From Dyella sp. C9 (GTDB lineage: Bacteria > Pseudomonadota > Gammaproteobacteria > Xanthomonadales > Rhodanobacteraceae): 64,000 bases of DNA. Below the pieces are notes generated by a model. That model did not search any database, was not told the origin of the DNA, and saw only the letters and a program-made list of their open reading frames with translations. The position numbers were made by a program, and so were the translations under genes. The stretch covers positions 62,001-126,000 of the forward strand of contig NZ_QIRF01000011.1 in NCBI RefSeq assembly GCF_003332825.1, written 5' to 3'. Every line of letters starts with the position of its first letter. Within the stretch, counting starts at the first letter, position 1. Of this stretch, positions 43,970 to 52,833 are shown piece after piece.

Positions 43970-45277
43970 ATGAAACGTGTAACGGTGCCCGAGCAGGCGG
44001 CCATGATGCCCTTCCTCGGACGTTGGCTGGTGCTCTCAGCCATCACTGGCGGCCTCATTGGCTGCGCTTCCGCCCTCTTCCTGTGGTCCCTTGAATGGGC
44101 CACGCAGCAGCAAACCACCCATGACTTCATGCTGGCGCTCCTGCCCGTCGCCGGCCTCGTCGTGGGCTGGGTGTATCACCGTGTCGGCAAGGATGTCGAA
44201 GGGGGCAACAACCTCCTGATCGACGAAATACACGACCCCAAGAAGCTGGTTCCCAAGCGGATGGCCATCCTCGTCTTCGGCGGCACGGTCATTACGCATT
44301 TGTTCGGCGGGTCGGCAGGACGCGAAGGCACGGCCGTGCAGATGGGCGGCACCATCGCAGATCAGGTTAGCCATCGCCTGGGCCTGGGCGCGGAGGATCG
44401 GCGCATCCTGATGATGGCCGGCATCAGTGCGGGCTTTGCTTCCGTGTTCGGCACGCCGGTTGCCGGAGCCATCTTCGGCCTTGAGGTACTGGCCATTGGC
44501 AAGCTCCGCTACGACGCGCTGCTGCCTTGCATGCTGTCCGCCGCGATCGCCGACCAGGTGACCCTGCATCTTGGGGTTCACCATGCGGTCTACGCAACGC
44601 CAGCCGTCCCGCACATGAGCTGGCAAGGCGTGCTTTCGACCATCGTGGCCGGCATCTGCTTTGGCATTGTCGGCATGCTATTCGCCAATGCCACGCACGC
44701 ACTCTCGGCCTTCTTCAAGCGCGCGATCAAATATCCGCCCCTGAGGCCTTTCCTGGGCGGCTCAGTTGTCGCAGTAGCGGCCTATGCCATCGGCTGCCAG
44801 CAATACCTTGGCCTGGGCATACCCACCATGCAGGCTGCGTTCCTGCATCCGCTGCCCGCCTATGAGTTCGGCGGTAAATTCGCCTTTACCACCATGACCC
44901 TGGCATCCGGATTCAAGGGGGGCGAGGTCACTCCGCTGTTCTATATCGGGGCCACCCTGGGTAACGCGCTGGGCTACATCCTGCCGCTGCCCTTCCCGCT
45001 ATTGGCCGGCCTGGGTTTCGTTGCGGTCTTCGCTGGCGCGGCCAATACGCCGATCGCCTCCACCATCATGGCTATGGAGCTGTTCGGCTCGGAAATCGGC
45101 GCCTACGCCGGAATGGCGTGCGTGGTGGCTTATCTTTTCTCGGGTCACACCGGCATCTACCGCGCCCAGCGCGTGGGTCACGCCAAGCACCTGCATTGGC
45201 CGGAGGGGACCCGCCTTGCGGACATCCCAGCGCTTCGCCGCGCACGCCGGGTCCCTGCCTCCACTTCCAATCCCTGA
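43970..45277 (+). CDS. CLC-family fluoride/proton antiporter
   Basis: 435 residues, GGAG five bases before the ATG. About ten membrane segments carry CLC motifs: HLFGGSAGREGTAVQMGG, with the gating glutamate in GREGT, then GISAGFASVFGTPVAGAIFG and SGFKGGEVTPLFYIGATLG. The riboswitch in front identifies it as the fluoride-specific CLC type, which exports fluoride in exchange for protons. The DUF190 gene follows 8 bp later. Confidence 0.92.
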   Translation: MKRVTVPEQAAMMPFLGRWLVLSAITGGLIGCASALFLWSLEWATQQQTTHDFMLALLPVAGLVVGWVYHRVGKDVEGGNNLLIDEIHDPKKLVPKRMAILVFGGTVITHLFGGSAGREGTAVQMGGTIADQVSHRLGLGAEDRRILMMAGISAGFASVFGTPVAGAIFGLEVLAIGKLRYDALLPCMLSAAIADQVTLHLGVHHAVYATPAVPHMSWQGVLSTIVAGICFGIVGMLFANATHALSAFFKRAIKYPPLRPFLGGSVVAVAAYAIGCQQYLGLGIPTMQAAFLHPLPAYEFGGKFAFTTMTLASGFKGGEVTPLFYIGATLGNALGYILPLPFPLLAGLGFVAVFAGAANTPIASTIMAMELFGSEIGAYAGMACVVAYLFSGHTGIYRAQRVGHAKHLHWPEGTRLADIPALRRARRVPASTSNP

Positions 45278-45285
45278 AACCATTC

Positions 45286-45648
45286 ATGACTGCAACGATG
45301 AACAAGCTGGCAGCGCTGCGCCTCTACTTCCATCACGCCGACAAGGTCGAGCACGACAAATTCTGGCATCGGCTCACCCGGCCAAGCCTGGCCTCGCACA
45401 TCATGAAATCCGCCCATGGCAGGGGCATCGAACAAGTGCTGGTCCATCGGGTACATGGGGGCTACCTGTCGGGCGGCCGGCCGATTCTTCGGCATGTCGA
45501 TCACGTCCACCCTCATCTTCCACACTGCATCGAGCTCATCGACGTCGAAAGCAAGCTGCGGGCGTTCTGGGACGATCATGCACATCAGCTCAAGAATGTA
45601 CGTGCGTTGTTTCTTCCCTGCGAAGGCGCCTTGGCTCCGCCCAGCTAA
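45286..45648 (+). CDS. DUF190 PII-like protein
   Basis: 120 residues from the ATG at 45286. Motifs LRLYFHHADKVEHDKFWHRL, AHGRGIEQVLVHRVHGGYLS and the short C-terminal beta strand match DUF190/COG1993, a small ferredoxin-fold family related to PII signalling proteins that often accompanies fluoride exporters. It may regulate the antiporter by nucleotide binding; the mechanism is unknown. Confidence 0.88.
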   Translation: MTATMNKLAALRLYFHHADKVEHDKFWHRLTRPSLASHIMKSAHGRGIEQVLVHRVHGGYLSGGRPILRHVDHVHPHLPHCIELIDVESKLRAFWDDHAHQLKNVRALFLPCEGALAPPS

Positions 45649-45760
45649 GTCTCCGGTCGCCGCACGAGCGTCCCGATGGCCGCCGGAAAACTCGCGCGGC
45701 GCGCAGTGGCCGCCGACCCCGGGGGCCGTGAACGTGGCGCATGGGCAGGCAAAGCGCGCG

Positions 45761-47038
45761 TCATGCCGACCTGGTGTCCAGGCCTGGCGCCGTCCCACGC
45801 GAGCCCTGCATGGAGTGCCGGGCAATCCACTTGCGGTACTGCCGCGTGCGCCATGAGGTGGACACCTGCTGCTCAATCAGGGCGCGCAATGGCGACACGC
45901 GCGGATTGGGTGCCTTGCCACTGCTGACCTTGCGCATCTGATGCCGTACCGCAGCCATGTTCGCCAGGGATGCCAGCGGCTTGTTCTTCCAGGTGATGGG
46001 CGACAAGCTTGGCACACTCTCGACACCCGACCGCCAGTGTTCCGGCAATTGCGGATCGATGGCCAGCGCGGTGCCCATGCCAACCATGTCCACGCCGCTG
46101 TCGATCACCTGCTCAGCCACCTGGCGTCGGCGAATGCCGCCGGTCACCATCACCGGCATCCGCGCCACTGCTCGAATGTCACGGGCAAACTCCAGGAAGT
46201 ACGCTTCCCGCGCCAGGGTGCGGCCGTCACGTGCCTGCCCTTGCATGGCCGGCGCCTCGTAGCTGCCGCCGGAGATTTCGACCAGGTCCACGGCCAGCCC
46301 ATTGAGCAGCTTCACCACCTCCTTGGCGTCGTCAGCACTGAACCCGCCACGCTGAAAGTCCGCGGAATTGAGCTTGACGGCCACGGCAAAGGCCGGCGAA
46401 ACCACGGCACGCACCGCCCGGACAATCTCGATCAACAGGCGCGCGCGGCTAGCCAACGGACCGCCCCACGAATCGGTTCGCCGGTTGGTGAGCGGCGACA
46501 GAAACTGGCTCAACAGGTAACCGTGTGCCGCGTGGATTTCCACGCCCGTGAACCCCGCAGCTTCCGCCAGATTCGCGGTGCGGGCAAAGCGCCGGATTAC
46601 TTCGTCGATCATGGCCTCGGTCATCGCCTGGGGCGTATTGAAGAGCCTGGACATGTTGCCGAGCTCCAGCGGCACGGCGGATGGTGCCCAGGTCGGCTGA
46701 CCGAGATTTGCCTGCATCTGGCGGCCCGGATGGTTGATCTGCAGCCACGCCTGCGCGCCCTTCGAGCGACTGACCAGCGCCCAGCGCCTGAACTGTTCCA
46801 GGCGGCTGGCATCTTCAAGCACGACGCCCGCCGGCCCGGTCATGGCACGGCCATCCACCATCACGTTACCGGTAATCAACAGCCCGGCCCCGCCATCGGC
46901 CCATGCCTGATACAGGCGCATCAGCGGCTCGGATGGCGCCTGGTCGGCGTCGGCCATGTTCTCCTCCATCGCGGCTTTGCCGATGCGATTGGGGATGACC
47001 GAACCATTGGGAAGCACCAGCTTGTCGAACAGGTTCAT
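45761..47038 (-). CDS. Old yellow enzyme family NADH:flavin oxidoreductase
   Basis: 425 residues from the ATG at 47038. FMN-dependent TIM barrel with PNRIGKAAMEENMAD, the substrate-binding INHPGRQ, IHAAHGYLLSQFLSPLTNRR and the phosphate loop VTGGIRRRQVAEQ. These enzymes reduce activated C=C bonds of enones or nitro compounds. The last 60 residues form a basic extension. It is controlled by the MerR-type promoter at 47067-47097. Confidence 0.9.
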   Translation of the reverse strand: MNLFDKLVLPNGSVIPNRIGKAAMEENMADADQAPSEPLMRLYQAWADGGAGLLITGNVMVDGRAMTGPAGVVLEDASRLEQFRRWALVSRSKGAQAWLQINHPGRQMQANLGQPTWAPSAVPLELGNMSRLFNTPQAMTEAMIDEVIRRFARTANLAEAAGFTGVEIHAAHGYLLSQFLSPLTNRRTDSWGGPLASRARLLIEIVRAVRAVVSPAFAVAVKLNSADFQRGGFSADDAKEVVKLLNGLAVDLVEISGGSYEAPAMQGQARDGRTLAREAYFLEFARDIRAVARMPVMVTGGIRRRQVAEQVIDSGVDMVGMGTALAIDPQLPEHWRSGVESVPSLSPITWKNKPLASLANMAAVRHQMRKVSSGKAPNPRVSPLRALIEQQVSTSWRTRQYRKWIARHSMQGSRGTAPGLDTRSA

Positions 47039-47066
47039 GAGGGGTACCTTCGGCGATGACAGGCAC

Positions 47067-47097
47067 ACCTTAAGCTTAAAGTTAACTTTAAGGTCAA
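47067..47097 (-). promoter_or_regulatory. MerR-type promoter with 19-bp spacer and 18-bp palindrome
   Basis: On the minus strand, -35 TTGACC (47097-47092) and -10 TAAGGT (47072-47067) are 19 bp apart. The spacer holds CTTAAAGTTAACTTTAAG (47075-47092), a perfect palindrome. A long spacer with a central dyad is the classic target of MerR activators, which twist the DNA when the ligand is bound. It drives the flavin oxidoreductase. Confidence 0.8.
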
Positions 47098-47118
47098 CCG
47101 TTTCCCGGGCCCGAACAC

Positions 47119-47574
47119 ATGAAGATTGGCGAGCTCGCCAGGCAAAGCGGCCTGACCGCCTCCCGCATTCGCTTCTACGAGGCCAGCGGCCTGATCCAGG
47201 CCGTCGACCGCCAGGCCAACGGCTACCGAGACTACCCGCCTGAGGCGCTGGCCACTCTCAACATCATCACCAGTGCGCAGGATGCGGGCTTCACCCTGGA
47301 CGAGATCCGCCACCTGTTGCCCGTCGCATCCAAGGGAGGCTGGCAGCACGATGAACTGGTGGATGCCATACAGCGCAAGCTCGCCGAGATCGAGGCCATG
47401 CAACGCCGCCTCGCCACCACCAAGCGGCAGCTCAACACGGTGCTGAACAGCATCAGGAATCGCCCGCAGGACGTCAGCTGCGCGGAGCGCGCCCAGTGGG
47501 TGCTGGAGCGCCTTCACTCGGAGCCGGGCACGGCTGCCAGACCCTCCAGGACCAAGCGCGGCCCCACTGGCTGA
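47119..47574 (+). CDS. MerR-family transcriptional regulator
   Basis: 151 residues. The N-terminal winged helix is typical (KIGELARQSGLTASRIRFYE, then YRDYPPEALATLNIITSAQD). The dimerisation coiled coil follows (LVDAIQRKLAEIEAMQRRLA). One cysteine (about residue 120) and no metal-site cysteine cluster, so a small organic or redox signal is likelier than metal. Divergent from the flavin oxidoreductase, which it should activate. Confidence 0.9.
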   Translation: MKIGELARQSGLTASRIRFYEASGLIQAVDRQANGYRDYPPEALATLNIITSAQDAGFTLDEIRHLLPVASKGGWQHDELVDAIQRKLAEIEAMQRRLATTKRQLNTVLNSIRNRPQDVSCAERAQWVLERLHSEPGTAARPSRTKRGPTG

Positions 47575-47694
47575 TTCATCGTCGCCAGGCTTGACCCTAA
47601 AGTTGGCTCAACCGAGCCGCATCAGGGCGATGCCTGCGCTTACGGACGCCCCCTGCCTCCACGCTCGCGCTCTCTGCTGCGTTCGTCGTCGGCA

Positions 47695-48666
47695 TCAGCG
47701 CCGCCCGGCCTCGCCCGTCACGGCCTGGCAGAACGCGTCCACGGCATCCACCAGCTGCGGCAAGCCCGGAAGCTCCAGCGGATAGTGCCCCGCGTTCTCG
47801 AGCATCACGGTTTTTGCCGGAACCTGCCTGATACGCCCAAGGAACGGCTCGCTGAGATGCAGTGGCGTCCATCGATCGGCCGCAGGCTGGGTCAGCAGGA
47901 TCGGGCAGATGTCGAAAGCCTCCGGCTCCAGCGCGGGCCGGTAGGCGGCATAGGACGCCAGGAATGCCATGGTCATCGCGTTGCCCGCCGAACTCTTGTC
48001 GGACAGCCAGACCTTCAATGCAGCCTTGTTGTTGACCAGCGTGTGCATCTTGCTGGCCAGGCGCATGGGCATGCGCAGGGTCTTCAGTGGCGTCTTTGCG
48101 GCGATCGCAGCCATGGGCACGCCGATCCGGCTCATGAGCAGGTTCCGGGCAGTTTCGTCGCGCACCTGCTGCAGACGCTGGTCAAGAAAGGTCATGCCGA
48201 CGATGCCACTGACCTTCCGGTTCATGGCAGCCACGTGGTAGGTGAGCATGCCACCTGCACTCAGGCCGTACAGGACCACTGGGCGGTGGTCCCTGGCCAG
48301 TTCGGCATCGACAAAATCACTGCCGGCGCGCACCCAGTCGTCATAGCGAACCAGCGCGCCCTTGGCCACTCGGGTCATGCCGTATTCCGGCATGTCGATG
48401 GAGATCGTCTCGTAACCGCGTCGCGCCAGTGGCTCGCCCAGGATCATCGACATCTGCCGGCCATTGGTGCCGACGCCGTGAAACAGCACGACCTTCACCT
48501 TTGCCTGAGGGTTGCGGTACGCGTCGAGATGGATGCGGTGGCCCTGCCAGTCCCACCATTCCTCGCGCGGGCATTGATCCTGCCCCCATTGGAACGTTTG
48601 GGGCAGGAATCGCTGCATCTCACGCCACGCGGACTGCTCTGCATAAGTGGGTGATGAAGTGGTCAT
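47695..48666 (-). CDS. Alpha/beta hydrolase
   Basis: 323 residues. The nucleophile elbow is LYGLSAGGML (serine near residue 136), the oxyanion region FHGVGTNGRQMS, and the C-terminal histidine in LENAGHYPLEL, with aspartate in TQPAADRWTPLH. It resembles lysophospholipase-type hydrolases. No signal peptide. Divergent from the AraC-type gene at 48782, which probably controls it. Confidence 0.85.
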   Translation of the reverse strand: MTTSSPTYAEQSAWREMQRFLPQTFQWGQDQCPREEWWDWQGHRIHLDAYRNPQAKVKVVLFHGVGTNGRQMSMILGEPLARRGYETISIDMPEYGMTRVAKGALVRYDDWVRAGSDFVDAELARDHRPVVLYGLSAGGMLTYHVAAMNRKVSGIVGMTFLDQRLQQVRDETARNLLMSRIGVPMAAIAAKTPLKTLRMPMRLASKMHTLVNNKAALKVWLSDKSSAGNAMTMAFLASYAAYRPALEPEAFDICPILLTQPAADRWTPLHLSEPFLGRIRQVPAKTVMLENAGHYPLELPGLPQLVDAVDAFCQAVTGEAGRR

Positions 48667-48781
48667 GACAGGCTCGTACCAGGAAGGGTGGTGTCATGGT
48701 GCAACCGCCCCCCCATGCCGGCCATGTCGCGGCAGGCCATTCGCTTTAGAATTCGGGCCAACCTAGTCGCAGCGGCACGTC

Positions 48782-49795
48782 ATGAGCCACTGGAATTTCG
48801 CTCGCAGCCCGGCCTCCGTGCTCCTGATGATCGAGTATGGGCGTGAACGCAACATCTCGCCAGCCGCCTTGCTCAAGGGCACTCGCCTCACCCCGGGCCA
48901 GCTTGCCGACTCCGATTTCACGGTTACCGCGGCGCAGGAACTGGCCGTTGCATCGAACCTGCTGGCATGGACCGGACAGGAGGCCAGTCTGGGCCTGAAG
49001 CTTGGCCTGTCCTACCGTCTGTCGACTTACGGGCTGCTGGGGTACGGCATGTTGAGCAGCGCGACGGGACACCAGGCCATTGCGCTGGTGCAGCGCTATC
49101 TCGCGCTGACCTACGCCTACGTTGCCATCACGTTTTCCCGCGACGGGCACCGCCAGGTGGTGACCTTCAAGCCCGCGCCGGAGCTTCCCATCGAGTTGCG
49201 GCACTTTTTTGTCGGGCGTGCCATGGGGGCTACTTGCCGGGTATTGCGCGATGTCATTGGCAGCGATTTCGAACTCGAACGTTTTGAGGTCACCGCCGAT
49301 GCAAGCCCCGGGGCCCGGCGGCAGGTGCTGGGGGCGCACATCCTGTACGGGCAGCGCACCAACGCCATCGCTTTCAACGATTCCTTGCTGGAACGGCCAT
49401 TGCCCCAGGCCAATGCCGCCACTGCAGCGATGTGCGAACGCTTGTGTGCGGAGCTGCTTTCCCGCAGGCGGGTGCGCCTCGACATCGCGTCGTTCGTGGC
49501 CGAATACCTTTCGCCCCATGCGTTCGACCGCCCGCCGCAACTGAAGGATCTCGCAGCGCTGCTCAACACCAGCGAGCGCACGCTCAAGCGCCGCCTGAGC
49601 GAGGAAGGCGTTTCGTTCCGCGACATTTCCAATGACGTTCGCCAACGGCGTGCACAGGCGCTCCTTGCGGAGGGCTGCCTTTCCATGGGCGAGATCGCCC
49701 ATGCGCTCGGCTTCAGCGACTTGTCCTCGTTTTCGCAGGCTTACAAACGATGGACCGGCACAGCCCCCAGCCGGGCGCAGAAAAAGGCCGGGTAA
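48782..49795 (+). CDS. AraC-family regulator (OruR-like N-domain)
   Basis: 337 residues. The first 200 match the arabinose-binding-like N-domain of the OruR/ArgR type (RNISPAALLKGTRLTPGQLA, then YGLLGYGMLSSATGHQAIAL). The C-terminal AraC domain has LAALLNTSERTLKRRLSEEG and IAHALGFSDLSSFSQAYKRW. Divergent from the hydrolase gene 115 bp away, which is its likely target. Confidence 0.9.
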   Translation: MSHWNFARSPASVLLMIEYGRERNISPAALLKGTRLTPGQLADSDFTVTAAQELAVASNLLAWTGQEASLGLKLGLSYRLSTYGLLGYGMLSSATGHQAIALVQRYLALTYAYVAITFSRDGHRQVVTFKPAPELPIELRHFFVGRAMGATCRVLRDVIGSDFELERFEVTADASPGARRQVLGAHILYGQRTNAIAFNDSLLERPLPQANAATAAMCERLCAELLSRRRVRLDIASFVAEYLSPHAFDRPPQLKDLAALLNTSERTLKRRLSEEGVSFRDISNDVRQRRAQALLAEGCLSMGEIAHALGFSDLSSFSQAYKRWTGTAPSRAQKKAG

Positions 49796-50004
49796 TCACC
49801 CAGGCCCGGAACCCGAGCAGGCGCACACCTTTTCCTAACGCAACGCCATGCCACCCGGAGCAAAATGCGGCAAGAACACGGGGCGGCGCCTGGGCTCAAG
49901 ATAGCGGCGCGGGACGTGGATGGGCAACAACAGCGCCATCACGAGCGCGACCCGATCGACTCGCGAATGCCAGCGGGCTGGCTTCTTGCTGACGGGAAAG
50001 GTTC

Positions 50005-50961
50005 ATGGCCATTGAAAGCGCAACCTTTTCGTCCCTCGATCAAAAGCTGATCTCGATCGACGAGATCCTGTATGCCAGGCCGCACATGCCCTTGGCGACT
50101 ACGCGCGGACGCGGCTGGGGCGGCGTGACGGTCGATGTGCATCGCGCCTACCCCGGCGTTGCCGAAGGTTACGCCGGCCTGGATCACCACATGATCCATT
50201 ACTGCTCGTCCGGCAGCGCCAAGCTGACCCAGGTTCGCGGTGGAAGCACGCACAGCAGCGTGATCAAGGCGGGACACTCGCTGATCATGCCGGCCGGCTA
50301 TCCATCGTGCTGGGAGGGTGACGCCACTCCTTCGGCCCGTTTGCGCGTGCCGATTTCGCTGGTTGCTTCGGCGGCGGAGCAGCTGGGTGAGCGCGCGGTG
50401 CCCCAGGTGGAGCTTCGCAACGTCTTCGAGACGTTCGATCCGGTCATAGGGCGACTGGTACAGACCTTCCTGGCCGAGATGGAACTGGACTCTCACCCCT
50501 GCCAGGTGCTTATCGTCGATGCACTATCAACCGCCATCGCCGCCCACCTGATCCGCCGATACAACATCTTCGGCGTCATCGAGTCCGATCGCGGCCGCTC
50601 GCTCGGTCGACTGGAGATGGCGCGCCTCACCGCCTTTGTCGAGGACAATCTGCACCGAAGCATCAGCCTCGATGAGCTGGCCGCGCAGGTGAACGTAAGC
50701 CGCTTTCACTTCTGCCGCATCTTCAAGCAAAGCACGGGCAGCACGGCTTTCAGCTTCGTGGAGCAATGCCGCATCCGGCGCGCCCAGGTGCTCATCGTGG
50801 AAACGAACCTGTCCCTCGCCGAGGTGTCGCTGATGACCGGCTTCGCCGACCAAAGCCATTTCACGCGACGCTTCCATTTCCATGCGGGCTGCACGCCTGC
50901 CGCGTTCGCGCGGGAGCAAGGTCGTCGTCGCCCGGGCAGGCGCCAACCGCCTGGCGATTGA
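50005..50961 (+). CDS. AraC-family regulator (cupin-type N-domain)
   Basis: 318 residues from the ATG at 50005. A beta-rich sensor domain (HHMIHYCSSGSAKLTQVRGG, then AGHSLIMPAGYPSCWEGDA) is followed by two HTH motifs (LDELAAQVNVSRFHFCRIFK and EVSLMTGFADQSHFTRRFHF). No obvious target gene is adjacent: the bufferin operon begins 440 bp downstream. Confidence 0.88.
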   Translation: MAIESATFSSLDQKLISIDEILYARPHMPLATTRGRGWGGVTVDVHRAYPGVAEGYAGLDHHMIHYCSSGSAKLTQVRGGSTHSSVIKAGHSLIMPAGYPSCWEGDATPSARLRVPISLVASAAEQLGERAVPQVELRNVFETFDPVIGRLVQTFLAEMELDSHPCQVLIVDALSTAIAAHLIRRYNIFGVIESDRGRSLGRLEMARLTAFVEDNLHRSISLDELAAQVNVSRFHFCRIFKQSTGSTAFSFVEQCRIRRAQVLIVETNLSLAEVSLMTGFADQSHFTRRFHFHAGCTPAAFAREQGRRRPGRRQPPGD

Positions 50962-51404
50962 GTCGACCCGACTGCATCCACGATCGCTCCTGCATCGTCA
51001 CTTTCCATGCGAAATCCCCAGGCCCGCTGACCGCGCCGCATCCGCGTGGCGCGCGACATGCGCGCACGGATCGCGCCCGCACCTCCTGAGCAATCGCGAT
51101 CCATCGCACGCAAGAATGCTCAATCATCGCCAAGCACCCCGGAGCTAGGCTTCCCTCACGCGGAAAACGCGTCAGTGGCGAATCTTTGCTGACACCGCGT
51201 CGATGGCCGCATGCCATGGGCACCATGGATTCGACTGACCAGGCCAGGGCCGCGTCCCGCATCACGAACCATCGGGAAGCGTCCCAGGAAAGGAATGTCT
51301 GGCGGATGTCGAACCCATGCCGCGTGGCGGGTCTTTGGTAGGCGACTGGCTTTCACGCAGCCACGTTCAAGTGCAACAACACCCAAGCACAATGGAGAAC
51401 ACCA
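50962..51404. other. Upstream region of the bufferin operon
   Basis: 440 bp without a supported gene. It should hold the operon promoter. I saw no clear sigma-70 consensus; bufferin operons in other bacteria are often driven by extracytoplasmic-function sigma factors, whose sites I could not pick out by eye. Confidence 0.35.
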
Positions 51405-51737
51405 ATGTCAAACTACAAGATCCCCGCGCTTGTCGCGGGCGCCATCGCCACTGTCATGGGCGGCATGATTACCACCGCCGCCATGGCCCAGGACTTCACG
51501 CCCCAACAGAAGAAAATCCAGGCGGAGAACACCGCACGGGTGAAGTCCGGCAAGGTGGAGCCGTGCTTCGGCACCGCGCTCAAGGGCCAGAACGACTGCT
51601 ATGCAGGCGCGGGTACCACTTGCGCAGGCACCAGCACGGCGGACTACCAGGGCAACTCGTTCAAGCTCGTGCCGAAGGGCACCTGCGAGTCGATCAAGAC
51701 GCCGAATGGCTATGGCAGCCTGAAGCCCAAGGTCTGA
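51405..51737 (+). CDS. bufA: Bufferin-type RiPP precursor (DUF2282)
   Basis: 110 residues. A signal peptide ([20 protein letters not shown], cleavage near AMAQ) makes it an exported peptide. The mature part has four cysteines in the DUF2282 pattern: [21 protein letters not shown] and GTCESIK. In characterised bufferins such cysteines are converted to thiooxazoles by the DUF692 enzyme, giving a periplasmic copper-binding peptide. The modification enzyme and its partner follow in the same operon. Confidence 0.92.
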   Translation: MSNYKIPALVAGAIATVMGGMITTAAMAQDFTPQQKKIQAENTARVKSGKVEPCFGTALKGQNDCYAGAGTTCAGTSTADYQGNSFKLVPKGTCESIKTPNGYGSLKPKV

Positions 51738-51743
51738 CGATCA

Positions 51744-51775
51744 GGCGGGTCGGGCGCCACGATGCCCGACCCGCC
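51744..51775 (+). terminator. Strong hairpin between precursor and enzyme genes
   Basis: GGCGGGTCGGGC (51744-51755) and GCCCGACCCGCC (51764-51775) pair perfectly over 12 bp with an 8-nt loop. It starts 6 bp after the precursor stop and lacks a T-run, suggesting partial termination or mRNA protection that favours precursor over enzyme expression. Confidence 0.65.
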
Positions 51776-51888
51776 AACCGTCATGACGCCGGGCGCCCTC
51801 CCATGTGCTGCCGCGGTCAACCCATGACTGCCCGCGGGCTCGCCGCCCTGGCACCGACGAGTATCGACATGGCATCCCGAGTCTCGAC

Positions 51889-52779
51889 ATGAAGATCATC
51901 AGCGACGTGTGCAGCCATGGCGGCACCCTCCCCCTGCGACCAGCGAAATCGACGTCGTTTCGGGCTGGCGCCGGACTCAAGCCCATGCATTACCGGGCCA
52001 TTCTCGAGCAGCGGCCGCCCTTTGGCTTCTTCGAGATTCACGCGGAGAACTACATGGGCGCCGGCGGGCCACCTCATCGTTACCTCACGGCCATCCGCGA
52101 GTGCTACGCCATCTCGCTGCACGGCGTGGGCCTGTCCATCGGGGCCTGCCATGCGCTGGACCAGGCCCACCTGCAGCGGCTCAAGAGGCTCATCGAGCGC
52201 TATCAGCCGGCGTTGTTTTCCGAGCACCTGGCGTGGTCCACGCATTCGGCGGGATTCCTCAACGACCTGCTGCCCTTGCCTTACACCTCTGCCACCTTGC
52301 GCCGCGTGGTCGAGCACATCGATACCACCCAGTCCTTTCTCGGCCGACAGATACTGCTGGAGAACCCCTCCACCTACGTCCAGTTCGCCGAGAGCTGCTA
52401 CAGCGAGCCCGACTTCATCAACGAGGTCGTTCGGCGTACCGGTTGCGGACTGCTGCTGGACGTCAACAATGTGTTTGTCTCGGCTACCAATCACGGTTTC
52501 GATCCGTATGCGTATATCGCACAGATCAACCTGGCGGCTGTCGGTGAAATCCATCTCGCCGGCCACACACGCGAATGCGACATCGATGGTTCGCCGCTCC
52601 TGATAGACACGCACGACAAACCGGTCGACGATGCCGTCTGGTCGCTTTACGCGCATGCCGTGCGAAGGACGGGGGCGGTCTCCACCCTGATCGAGTGGGA
52701 TGCGGAAATTCCCGGGCTCGACACGCTACTTGCGGAAGCCCAGCTGGCGGATGCCGTTGCTCAGGCGGCGGTCTGCTGA
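51889..52779 (+). CDS. bufB: DUF692 (MNIO) multinuclear non-haem iron peptide-modifying enzyme
   Basis: 296 residues from the ATG at 51889. TIM-barrel family with the expected metal-site motifs in order: [57 protein letters not shown] and EWDAEIP. MNIO enzymes oxidise cysteine side chains of RiPP precursors with oxygen and iron. The substrate here should be the DUF2282 peptide upstream. The next gene starts 54 bp later. Confidence 0.92.
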   Translation: MKIISDVCSHGGTLPLRPAKSTSFRAGAGLKPMHYRAILEQRPPFGFFEIHAENYMGAGGPPHRYLTAIRECYAISLHGVGLSIGACHALDQAHLQRLKRLIERYQPALFSEHLAWSTHSAGFLNDLLPLPYTSATLRRVVEHIDTTQSFLGRQILLENPSTYVQFAESCYSEPDFINEVVRRTGCGLLLDVNNVFVSATNHGFDPYAYIAQINLAAVGEIHLAGHTRECDIDGSPLLIDTHDKPVDDAVWSLYAHAVRRTGAVSTLIEWDAEIPGLDTLLAEAQLADAVAQAAVC

Positions 52780-52833
52780 TGTGCATGGCGACCTTCAACA
52801 TTCACGCACCCCGAGGTAGGCCGGAGTATGTCC

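Noticed and set aside
45645..45927. Small open frames overlapping the end of the old yellow enzyme gene
   Set aside because: No ribosome site or family match; composition is that of shadow frames.
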